Source: Isoetes taiwanensis (lineage: Eukaryota > Streptophyta > Lycopodiopsida > Isoetales > Isoetaceae). Taken from it: a stretch of 64,000 nt of DNA. Shown one piece after another: positions 11,553 through 22,154 of this stretch. The position numbers and the translations under genes are program-made. The notes beneath the pieces were generated by a model that worked only from the letters and a program-made list of their open reading frames with translations, was not told where the DNA came from and made no database searches. The stretch covers positions 6,630,602 through 6,694,601 of the forward strand of contig JAJEKV010000070.1 of the NCBI GenBank assembly GCA_021234155.1, read 5' to 3'. The stretch's first letter is position 1; the number at the start of each line of letters is the position of its first letter.

Positions 11553-12387
11553 CGTGAGTGTTCAAGCCACCCAATGCTAATATTGGGGATGCGATACACA
11601 GAGCTGCTAAAGCCCCTTGGGATGCTGCTGCCACGCCTGCTACTCGGGCTCCCAGAGCTACTGCTGCACCACCAGCCTTCCTGCCAACTTGGCCCCAATG
11701 TTTTTATACGAGATGCTATATCCCATAACATATTTTTTGTCACTAGTATACCTATGCAAATAACCTTAAAAAAATCCCACTTAGTTTTTGTTAACTCCCC
11801 TTACTCTACGGAGCTATCCACAATCGGGGGTAATTTCCAATGATAGACCTGAAATATGCATATATAGCAAGTAAATTGTCAAAAGGAATATCCACATAAT
11901 ATTTGCTCAAAAACAAGCTCATATATTCTTAGAATCTATGCCCCACCCACCACATAAAAGAGGGTTTGCCTAACCCAAAATTACCATAAAAATCTATCTG
12001 TAATTTTCCTGCCATGCAATAATATAACAAGAAATTTTCATGGAAAGTTCTCCTTTACCCTAAAGTTTGCCCTATCTAGTTGGCGTACAAACCAAGTTAA
12101 CTGCCAGAATATGGCACAGAGGGCCATTGGCAAAATGGTGTTTATGCTTACAGAGAACCGGCCAAAACTTGCCATGGTTTGAATCCGATGGAAAAGAATA
12201 CCAGCAATCAGAATGCTCCATAAAGTTGTCGTTAGATTCACACATTCAGCATAAGGGCTCACCAGTTCAAATTTAGCGACAGTCTTTTGACAGGCGTGTT
12301 CAAATTCAAATCCCTGATATTAAAAAGTATCCATTCCGAAAAGGCCATTGGCCATTATTGGCACTAGGAATTTGGATGTAGCGCACA
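11553..12387. other. No recognisable feature
   Basis: After the ORF1 relic the sequence stays GC-rich to about 11700 (possibly more LINE) and then becomes ordinary AT-rich DNA. No gene, RNA or repeat boundary was found. Confidence 0.3.
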
Positions 12388-12600
12388 AATCTAGTAGCAT
12401 GAAAGATGAGTAATGAAGATTACCAGTTCAGATTCTGAAGGGGCTTATATCAAATGTTAATGCATGTGCTAGCAACCTTTATTTGAACACAAATGTAATC
12501 TGAAGGCATAAATGTAGTAGCATGTAAGATGCATGATGAAGATTACCAGTTTAGATTCTGAAGAGACCTATATCAAATGTGAATGCATGTGCTAGCATCA
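12388..12600. repeat. Two-unit tandem duplication, about 118 bp
   Basis: The block GTAGCATGAAAGATGAGTAA...GAAGATTACCAGTTCAGATTCTGAAG...GCATGTGCTAGCA recurs once at about 12509 with scattered substitutions. It is non-coding. Confidence 0.75.
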
Positions 12601-13094
12601 GATAGGATTAGCATGTATGGCAAGTAAAACCAAGAAGAATATTCAATTTAAATAGCATTCCTTTGAACTGTGCAGGGCCTTCGAAAGAATGCAAATCCTT
12701 TAGGCTCCTTCAACACTGCAACATCTTTAATTAAAAGGCGACATCTTGTCAGCAGGACATATCTTGAAAGCACAAGCAGAAGTGCTTATAATGCAGAATG
12801 CTTCCATACAATATTCATCTCTGCGTCCCATTCAAACAGTATAGTGCTTTAGTACCTAAGCACAAAGGAGAAGCAGCCTCTGATGTCCATCCTCATTTCC
12901 ATGGATAGCAACACTGAAGATAATGCTCCTGTCCATGTAGAAAAAGCTTAAAAATATGCCCAGGCATGGAAATTTGAAATAAGAATATTGACTTTCTTTT
13001 GAAGTGACCTTTTGGGTCACTAATGTCAGCAAGAATGGTAAGTAGGATATGCATTGACATGGAACATCATCATGGACCACTTTTCAGGATTCCA
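12601..13094. other. No recognisable feature
   Basis: AT-rich sequence with no supported gene. Short open frames on both strands lack domains. Confidence 0.3.
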
Positions 13095-13468
13095 GTTGAC
13101 TATTAATATGATGCTTGAACTGACTAACAAACTGACGTTTAAATTTGACGAAAAATCTGACTAATAAACTGACTAATAAGCATCTGACGAATTACGACAT
13201 TTAAACTAACGTTTAGCTTGACTAATTAGTTGTCTAATAATCTGACTAATGCGGTGACGAGTAGCCGGAAGAATCATTTCTGACACTTTTGCTGACTAAG
13301 AGTCTGACTAGTAACCTGACTATCTGTCTGTTCAAATGTTTGACTAAATATCTGACTAATTAGATGACTTACAAGTTGACGATTACACTGATTAATTTTG
13401 TGACTATTATGCTGACTATCTTCCTATATTCGTCAGAATAATGGTCATGCATAATATCTATTGTAGTT
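13095..13468. mobile_element. CACTA-like subterminal repeat array (degenerate end)
   Basis: About twenty copies of the words CTGACTAAT, CTGACGA or TTGACTA occur every 10-18 bases, all in one orientation. The array ends in ATTCGTCAG...ATAATATCTATTGTAGTTG. The same architecture is seen at 19445-19726, where the end is a clean CTTGTAGTG. EnSpm/CACTA elements carry such clustered subterminal motifs that bind their transposase, and have CACTACAA termini. This copy is therefore probably a decayed right end of the same family. No transposase was found. Confidence 0.55.
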
Positions 13469-16335
13469 GTTGCTATTCCATAGTTCCTTTATTAATATAA
13501 TGATGTAAATGATATATTAAGCATCTAGACTTTTTCATTTATCGAATAACATCTCTATTTAATTGACTCCAATTGTTTTGTAATTTGAGAAGATCATGTT
13601 TCACCAACTCCATTGCAATGGGGAATAGGAGTTGGTAGTAATATCTGTGTTTGTTTAGGTGTTGTTTACTACAATTTGTTTCTCCTCTCACGTAACTTCA
13701 AACTTAAAAGCAATCAGGAATATATATCTCACGAGATCCACTTTAAGACATTTAACAACAACTAAATACTTTAGCCTATCAACTTGCCCCCTTGAGGAAC
13801 TTCTTTTAGAAAAATTTCACACCTACAATTTATAATGATGCACTTCTTGCTTCTAATGCTTAACATCATATCAACTTCAAATGCTTAGCGAAATAAGTAC
13901 CAATGTCTATGATGGTCCAAAGACCATCAAGCACTTGCAATGTGTTTTTATATAAGCTATTTTCTTATCCCAATGAAAGTGTAGTAATGCTAAATACTTT
14001 TTCTAGCAACATATAATACTAAGACCCTTTTTAAATCCATTGATGTTGCTAAGGATATGGTTGGAGCATTTGCAGCATTTTATTATGGCGTATTTGATGT
14101 GAAATAGCATGTTTGATGTTAACCAGACATATAAGATGACTGCCATGAAAAAGAATGGAGAATTCAAAAAGCATAGCCTAGTGTTGGTAGTCCCATCTTT
14201 GAGGATTCAATTTACAAGCATTTATATATAAAGCACTGGAGATCTACTACGTGACAATGAAGCATGTGCTTTCCATATTGTTGTTTGAGAATAACATCGA
14301 TGCCTTGGATGTGAAGCCCCATGTTTGTATTACATGAGCATTATACATCTACTCAAGTAACACTCTCTAAAATTAAGATAGAAAGTTCATTACGACATGT
14401 TTGGCATATTTAGACTAGGAATTTGAGAAATAACAAAAATAGATACCTTTGTTGTTGGGAAAAAAATGGCTTGCATTTGCGTGTTACGTTATTTTTTAGG
14501 CCATGGTGTTATTGTCGCACGGACACGAAACCCAAGGTTCAAAGAACGATGTGTTGATGAAATGATAATTCACAAGGTGAAATGAAGAGTTAGGTTGAGC
14601 CAGTGCGAGGAGGTGCTGACGACGAAGCAATGTTACGTATCTCTTGGACACGAAAATGGCGACTCAATGCACTATGAAATGCAACAGGACGTCCTTGACA
14701 ATTTCCCCCACGTGCCCGTGCTTGTATTCTTTTCCTCTTGATATTTAAGATTGGTACAACATGTTTAGAATATGCCATTTAGCCATGCAAATGTAAATTA
14801 TATTCTTGGTAATAATTGTTAATCACGTTCTCCAGTTAGATGCATTACTGATGCTGGTGCCCCGCATAACACAATACCCCCTGGGAATAACGTATGTGCG
14901 TATGTTCGTGCTCATTTATTATTGAGGATAAGAATTTTACGTTTTTCCTGATCGATCATTTTAAAGGATTTTATTAGCTTATCTTGGTCCATTACCCCAA
15001 CAACACCATAACTAGGCTCATAACTTCTGTTATACCACTTAAGCCTAGCCGCACCGCTTACTGTTTACTCCTTGCGTTAATTATTATGTGGGTGCAAACT
15101 TATAATATTATTATCCTCGTCAATATAATCATTTGCCTAGTTTTATCATTGTTAACGCCACATGGTCTTACCTAGATTAAATGTTCTCCTTGTTATTTCA
15201 TTTTATTTTTTTTCTTTCTTTTATGTTCAGTGGAATCGAAATGTTAAATTATTATGTGGACTTATGAAATTGTTAAAACTTATAAAATTGTTAGGTTTTA
15301 GTTAAAATTTTAGTTAGGTTTTCACGTTGAAGATTGGTCTAGGGCAAAACCTGCTTCGAAAGGGCAGCGGCCAAGGCAAATCCGGCTTCCTCCTCTGTAA
15401 TCGATTCGACTCCTCTTCAGATGGCCACGACCATGGCAAACAGAGAACAAAGCTTTAAGCATGCATAAATGTTTTCTGCAGGTCCGGCCAAGGCTATGGT
15501 TTTCGCTTCTTCAACATCTGTCTTCCTTGTGCAGATTCGTCAGCAGCAAACAGGGATGGCGGATAGATATGGAGGAATAGCAGGCAGAGAATGGATCAGG
15601 CTACTATGGATACGACAGACTCAAGCAATAAAGAGTCGGAAAAATTTTATTTTGTTTTGCAGGGATTCAAAGCACAGATATTAGGCATGGGCAGTTTTAT
15701 GGCAAAGGACCAGCAAATCCGGCACTGGCAAAGGGCTTCTAAGTTCTCCCTGATTTATAATTTATAGCAGAACTACAGATAAGATTAGAACAGAGCAGCA
15801 CATTTAACATGATTTTCTTTCTCTTTTTTATCTCTGATTTCTTATTCATTCCATTTAGATTCTTGTTACAACTTAATACTCTCACAGATTCAAGACAGAT
15901 ACAAGATAAGATGCACCAGTATTCACAAAGGATTTCCTTCAGGGTAAATCCTTGTGAAAACTTGCTGCCAATACTGCGGAGTCTGGCGGAACGGCAAACC
16001 GATGGCACATATGATCACAAGGTAACATGTTTTACATAGTAATCTAATGAAATGCACTATCAAATTTTTGAATGCAGCAAAAGACAGGATTAGGATATGG
16101 CATTTTTAATCATATGTAGAGGCAAAGCGGCAGAGGGTCGCTCAAATCTGCAGAACAAAGGCGGCTCAAAGATAGCAATGAAGGATTGCCTTCGCCAGTT
16201 TGCTTGGGACAGCCAGGTTGTGTGAACTTTATTTCATTTGGATTTGGAAATTTTTATGGGCACATGTTTTAGGGGCTTGGAAATTCAGAAACAATTCAGT
16301 CTCAGTATTAAGCACCTTAAATTCTTGACTAACAG
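13469..16335. other. Gene-poor stretch with exon-like scraps
   Basis: 13469-15340 shows nothing I can support. From about 15340 to 16240 the composition rises, and acceptor-like signals (TTTCTGCAG before 15481, CTTGTGCAG near 15533) precede short open stretches. No family can be named. They may be 5' exons of the Sec14-like fragment that follows, or unrelated captured sequence. Confidence 0.3.
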
Positions 16336-16753
16336 GTTGCTTCTGGCTCGAAAATTGGAACAAGGTTCAAAATGGATCGTTAATACAGGTATGATATATT
16401 GTGATGAAATCTGGTTATGGCTACAGCTGTTGCGAATGAAACAGATAATTGGATGTAATATTGTAACTTTGTTTTGCAAATATAGACCTTCAAGTTTATG
16501 GAGCGGCAACTAATGAAGGAAATATATCCACATTTTCATCACAAAACAAATAAGGCTGGGGCGCCCTATATACATTGAAAGATTAAGAAAGCTTAATGTG
16601 GATGATCTACTTAAAATCACAACTATGGAGCAGATGCTTATGTATCATAGCAAAAAATGGAAGGTAATAATCGAATGGAGAATTTTTGCTTGTTCTAAGA
16701 AAGCTGGAAGATCTATTCTTCATTCCCTTGCAATTTTAGACCTCATAGGAGTG
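16336..16753 (+). pseudogene. Sec14-like (CRAL-TRIO) gene fragment with introns
   Basis: A fragment of a plant Sec14-like phosphatidylinositol transfer protein. The large exon-like block 16486-16753 is bounded by TATAG and a GTAAGT donor. It reads the family's MKEIYPHFHHKTNKAG, then YIERLRKLNVDDLLKITTME, a YHSKKW box and ACSKKAGRSILHSLAILDL. This is the conserved entry to the lipid-binding lobe, usually 'GRPVYIERLG...TTM...AILDLKGVG'. A 1-bp shift near 16565 separates the first box from the second. A small exon-like piece at 16336-16388 (AACAG/ ... CAG/GTATG) reads LLLARKLEQGSKWIVNT, similar to the preceding family segment. The rest of the lipid-binding domain is missing. Retained introns argue against a processed copy. 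It sits between two CACTA-like arrays, so transposon capture is possible. Confidence 0.75.
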
Positions 16754-17331
16754 GTAAGTACTGCAGAACATACTTGCATAAGCTTTTTAAAATGCATTTT
16801 CGTTTGGTTTATGCATGACAGTTGGGGTCAAAGCAAGCTGCTCAGTGTAAGGATGAAGAAAAATATGGTATGAATTCTAAAAGAAGTTGCACCAATGTTT
16901 TTTGCCTTTTTTTTCTTATTTTCCTTTCTCATTTCGTAGCATTGTTGCCTTTCTTGCAAAGATCCCTAAATTAATTTGGGCAGTTGATTGGAATGCGAAA
17001 AAGAGTGAGCCACAAAGATGGCGGCGGGTTTGTTGGGTGCTTTAATTATTTTATGTTATTCTTACAATTTGTGCAACTTGATTTGGTGAAAATGTCTACT
17101 TGGTACATTCTTGCTCTGATAATATCTCTCTGTCATATACAGAAATTACAACAAGATCCTCTTACATGAGAAAATGAGTATATGCATATTGGAGATCAAC
17201 AAGGTAATCATAATTAGTTAAAGATTGCTCTTGTTAATTCTCTTTTCTAGGTAGCTTTCTGAGCGATTGAAAAATTGATTCTTTTGTAGACTGAAAAAAT
17301 GATTCTTTTATACATATCAGTTGTTGTTGTA
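16754..17331. other. Spacer with further splice-like signals
   Basis: No gene supported. Acceptor-like CATGACAG at about 16820 and TGGGCAG near 16982 precede short open stretches that do not match the next Sec14 exons as far as I can judge. Confidence 0.3.
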
Positions 17332-18426
17332 TATATCAGTTGTTATACATATCAGTTGTTGTTGTATGCTATTTATCATAACATATATATGTTCTTATGT
17401 TTGTCCTCCTGAATCTGGCCGTTGATCCGGGATCCTACGGCTCACGTGGGTTTGGGACGTATCCTACGGCCCAGATGGCTTGGTAGTTTGTGTAAAGACT
17501 ATATGTAAGCGATCCTACGGTCCAGGTTGATCTGATCCTGATTGTTAGTCCGAGATCCTACGGCTCACGTTGCTTTGGGACACATCCTACGGTGCAGATG
17601 GCTTTGGGAATTATATGTAATCGATCCTACGGTCTAGGTTGATCCGATCCTGATCGTCGATCCGAGATCTTACGGCTCACGTGGCTTGGCACATATCCTA
17701 CGGTGCACATGACTTTGGGAATTATATAATGTAATAGATCCTATGGCTCATGTTGCTTTAATTATTATCACGTGGTGAGAGCTCGACCCTTGATCGGGTC
17801 CAAGATCCTACGGCCCAAGTTGAATGCTCATCCCTTAGGAAAAGGCTTTTAAAATTTTTATGTTGTGTGGGGGATTGTTGTACATATCAGTTGTTATACA
17901 TATCAGTTGTTGTATGCTATTTATCATATCATAACATATATATGTTCTTATGTTTGTCCTCCTGAATCCGGCCGTTGATCCGAGACCCTACGGCTCACAT
18001 GGCTTTGGGATGTATCCTACGGCCCAGATGGCTTGGTAGTTTGTGCATAGACTATATGTAAGCGATCCTACGGTCCAGGTTGATCTGATCCTGATTGTTA
18101 GTCCGAGATCCTACGGCTCACGTTGCTTTGGGACACATCCTACGGTGCACATGGCTTTGGGAATTATATGTAATCGATCCTACGGTCTAGATTGATCCGA
18201 TCCTGATCGTCGATCCGAGATCTTACGGTTCACGTGGCTTGGCACATATCCTACGGTGCACATGACTTTGGGAATTATATGTAATAGATCCTATGGCTCA
18301 TGTTGCTTTAATTATTATCACGTGGTGAGAGCTCGACCCTTGATCGGGTCCAAGATCCTACGGCCCAAGTTGAATGCTCATCCCTTAGGAAAAGACTTTT
18401 AAATTTTTTATGTTGTGTGGGGGATT
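17332..18426. repeat. 548-bp tandem duplication rich in GATCCTACGG
   Basis: Two long direct units (about 17332-17879 and 17880-18426) each start with ATATCAGTTGTTATACATATC and end with GTTGTGTGGGGGATT. Within each unit roughly ten copies of (G)ATCCTACGG occur at 30-60 base spacing, in a repetitive frame of CTCACGT, GGTGCACATGGC and GGTCCAGGTTGATC. The two units differ by scattered substitutions and small indels, for example a duplicated ATCAT in unit 2. No coding potential. Only unit 2 continues into the tRNA-like sequence at 18421-18475. Read on the minus strand the array could thus be the duplicated body of a tRNA-headed SINE. Confidence 0.85.
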
Positions 18427-18478
18427 CGAACCCTGGCCATTGACCCCCCAGCCCCCTATTCTAACCACTAGACCAAGC
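18421..18478 (-). mobile_element. tRNA-derived (SINE-type) promoter head
   Basis: On the minus strand an A-box-like GGTCTAGTGGTTAGAATA (about 18456-18474) is followed by a canonical B box GGGTTCGAATCCC (18421-18433). This is the internal RNA polymerase III promoter of a tRNA. The acceptor stem, anticodon arm and discriminator are not recognisable, so this is not a functional tRNA gene. It looks like a SINE head whose body is the adjacent repeat. Confidence 0.65.
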
Positions 18479-18529
18479 ATTAATTCCATAAACAATTTAT
18501 GTTTCAAGTATACTTAAGGGTATTCCCAT

Positions 18530-19230
18530 TAAGATAAAATAGACTATAACATTTTAGCTAGTTCAAGAAAGTTCTAGAATGTTCTGGAATCTAGAAAGTT
18601 CTAGAATCTTCTAGAAAGTTCTAGAACATAAGGGAATCTAGGGGGATCTAAGAAAATTCTTCCAGAAAGTTCCAAATTGTTCTAATAAGTTTTAGAATGT
18701 TCAAGAATGTAGGGGAATCTACGGGAATGCAAAGAAATCTAGGGAAATACTTCCAGAAAGTTCTAGAATATATTGAAAGTCTTAGAATGTTCCAGAAAGT
18801 CTTAGAATGTTCTAAAAAGTTCTGGAATGTAAAGGAATCCAAAAGAATCTAATAGAATCTAAGAAAAATCTTATAAAATTTAAGAGAATCTAGGAAAATA
18901 TTTACAAGCCTAAGGGAATCTCTTAAAATCTGGGGGATCTAAATGAATCTTCATAAAATCTAAGGGAATCTAAGAAAATGTTGATGAAATCTTAGAGTAT
19001 CTAAGGGAATCTTTACAGAATCTCTTTGAATCTCATGTAATGTAAGGGAACCTAGGGCAATCTCATAAAATCTAAAGGAATCTAAGGGAATCTAAGGGGA
19101 TCTTCATAGAATCTTGGAGAATCTACGGAAATCTAATGGAACAAATGCTCACGAAACCTCTAAGAGAACCTTGGTAGAATCTTAGAGAATGTATGAATTT
19201 AGAGTATTCTCAAAAGATTCTTTTAGAATG
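18530..19230. repeat. Degenerate TTCTAGAA / GGAATCTAAG array
   Basis: About 700 bases made of short interspersed words with roughly 10-base phase. The left half is dominated by AAGTTCTAGAATGTTC-type words, the right half by AAGGGAATCTAAG. Inverted GAA/TTC pairs with 2-base spacing recur, which is the heat-shock-element pattern. Simple decay of a short satellite explains it at least as well. No gene is seen. Confidence 0.7.
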
Positions 19231-19444
19231 TAGGGCACGACAAGAACTTGCACGTAGGAACATGCTAAAACTCGAACATGCACCGTAGGACGCATTAAAT
19301 TTCTTGTATATCTATTTAAATAACTAGAGACAATGGTTTAACCAAGGTTCGATTCCTTGGAGCTCCTTTCATTTATTTGCAGTACGAAAAATACCAATTT
19401 TTATGTATTGGCAATATTTTCAATAAAGTGACCAATATTCTAAC

Positions 19445-19726
19445 TATTGCATTGACTAATAAACTGACTAATATTATGATTAACTGACGAACTATCTGAC
19501 TAACAAAATGACGAATTGTGTGACTATTTAAATGACTAATTCTTTGACTATTCAACTGACTAATCCTCTGACTATGTCTGACTAATGATCTGACTATTAT
19601 TCTGACTTTAAATCGTCAGATAAAACTCGTCAGTATATTTGTCAGGAATAAGGATTGGACGGTTGTCTATTTTATAAAGGCTCTCTGACGATTATTCTGA
19701 CGTTTAACCATCATTATCTTGTAGTG
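19445..19726. mobile_element. CACTA-like right terminus with subterminal repeats
   Basis: About fifteen TGACTAAT/TGACGA/TGACTATT words in one orientation are followed by inverted GTCAG words (19615-19645) and a terminal ATCTTGTAGTG ending at 19726. Its complement CACTACAAGAT is the consensus type of EnSpm/CACTA ends. The bases after the end (TGG) could be one copy of a 3-bp target duplication. No left CACTACAA end or transposase was recognised, so element length is undetermined. It may include the region back to 13 kb. Confidence 0.6.
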
Positions 19727-20600
19727 TGGTTGTATCCCATGAGTGAGTGCTGTACTTTGGCTTAAAAATTGACACCTTATTTTGGCAATATGCTGAATCA
19801 GAGACGTGTACATGGATACAGAAGGGCATTATGATTTGGGGTGAACAATTGTAGGGCTACCTGCCAGCTATATATTGGCATGATATGGATCCACACTAGA
19901 TCAGTCCAAAATCTGAGCAGAGCAAAAGAATGAGTATCTTCCAATTAGCCACAGGTTTATGTTCACACCTAAAAAAGGTGGCAAAGCAAAAGCAACACAA
20001 CAACTTAGTTCTGGTAGGATGTAAGCAGGGCGGGGAAAGAAGAAAAGCAGATTGCGAAATGTGATGTGAAGTGGCAGCAATAATTGAGCAAATGGGGAGC
20101 AGTATTACTTGAAATGCACTGCACTCCAACATACCACAGCATCCACACACAACACATTAACATAATAAGTATCATGATGATATTAAGATATGCACCGAGG
20201 CTTCGGAGAATGTTCTACCAATCAGCCTTATTGGTAGAAGATTCCAATCACACACCGAAAAGGGGTGCGGGGATTGGAAATGAGATAACCAATATTATGA
20301 AGGCCCGTGGAGGTGGAGAAGGAGCCGGGCGCTGGCGATCAAGGCAACCCGAGGCGCGAATGGCGCGTGCATGGAGGCGCAAGGACCATGCTGCTCTAGA
20401 GAAGGATGCAAAGGAAGCAGAGGGACTCGCCACCATAGTCCTCAACGCCCATGAGTGTCTTCACCTCGATCGCCTCCAAACAGTCCTTCAAACGGTAAAC
20501 TTTGATGTTGGGGATGATACTTATGTTGGGTCCATTGCATTCTTCCAAGATCTTCCATAGATTCCAATTCTCTAAATTGCGGAACCCGGATACCCATGTC
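19727..20600. other. No supported gene
   Basis: Mixed-composition sequence with overlapping frames on both strands (for example at 20084-20560) but no recognisable domain. The GC-richer part near 20280-20480 may be a 5' extension of the membrane ORF described next. Confidence 0.3.
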
Positions 20601-20610
20601 ATGGGTATCC
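20588..20610. repeat. 23-nt palindrome at a start codon
   Basis: GGATACCCATG-T-CATGGGTATCC: perfect 11-base arms around one base. The right arm contains the ATG of the membrane ORF. Confidence 0.8.
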
Positions 20611-20979
20611 AAATCCCTCTTGCCCTTTATGGCTCCTCCCTTGCCATGGTCCTCGCGGTTACCGTCTTTACCATTTGTAGTGATCGAAGCAAGGTGCTTA
20701 TTTCTAATGCTATTATTTTCGCCATGTATGCTACCTTTGCTCTCGTCGGTGGTTATTATTACTACCACTCGTCGCCTCTTCCTCGGTCGCTATACCCTTG
20801 CCCTTGTTGGAATTGGCTGCTCTCTTTTGCTCCTCTTCGTTGGCCTTGGCCTTGCTTTCTTTAAATGGCCCTTTGTCAGAAGCATGTCCACCAAGGAAAT
20901 CCTTGCTTGTCTTGGTGCTCTCGTAGGACTTGCTGCTCTTGGCCTTGCTTATCTTGTTGATGCCTTTGTTCCCACTTAG
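20601..20979 (+). pseudogene. Four-helix membrane protein ORF, frameshifted, unknown family
   Basis: Two overlapping frames join into one plausible protein of about 125 residues. The first (ATG at 20601, MGIQIPLALYGSSLAMVLAV, then ISNAIIFAMYATFALVGG) has third positions mostly T or C up to about 20765. The second carries on with YTLALVGIGCSLLLLFVGLG and ILACLGALVGLAALGLAYLV to a stop at 20979, with the same codon bias. Four hydrophobic helices result, with short polar loops (CSDRSK, KWPFVRSMSTKE). A single-base indel near 20765 must separate them. I do not recognise the family. The start codon lies within a 23-nt palindrome. Confidence 0.5.
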
Positions 20980-21717
<738 letters not shown>

Positions 21718-22154
21718 CACATTCAAATACGTTCTTCACCAGGATGCATAAAAAACCTTACTTGAATTAGATAAGAAAATGCAGCTCAAAATAATTCCAA
21801 GAGGCAACCAACTCGTCTTACGGTCTTGGCATATCCGTAGATATATCCCACCAATAGATACTTTTCTTAATAAGCAAGCTTCTTTATATGTGGCATCTTA
21901 ATCATACAAAAAAAAGAAGCCTTAACAGAATAGAATAGAATAGAATAGAATAGAATAGAATAGAATAGTTTTTTTAACGTCCACGGAGACCAATAGGTCA
22001 TGGGACCCATACAATGGGCTAGTACAATCATTACTACTAGGATTAAAAAACCCCTGCCTCGAAAGGTTTTCAAGGGAAAAACCTTTGCAGTAATAATGAT
22101 ACTAGACAAGCGGAGATAATGACTACTGAGGGCTCAGTAATTGCAGACGTTTAT

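Noticed and set aside
13095-13468. CRISPR-like or regular spaced repeat
   Set aside because: Spacing is irregular and the repeat word is only 8-10 bases; it fits transposon subterminal repeats in a plant genome.
17332-18426. CRISPR or structured satellite array
   Set aside because: Repeated words are unevenly spaced and the spacers themselves recur in unit 2; it is a two-unit tandem duplication.
18421-18478. Functional tRNA gene
   Set aside because: A and B boxes are present, but no acceptor stem, anticodon arm or terminator can be folded.
20084-20560. 158-codon frame
   Set aside because: Overlaps frames on both strands, with no domain or codon bias comparable to the downstream membrane ORF.
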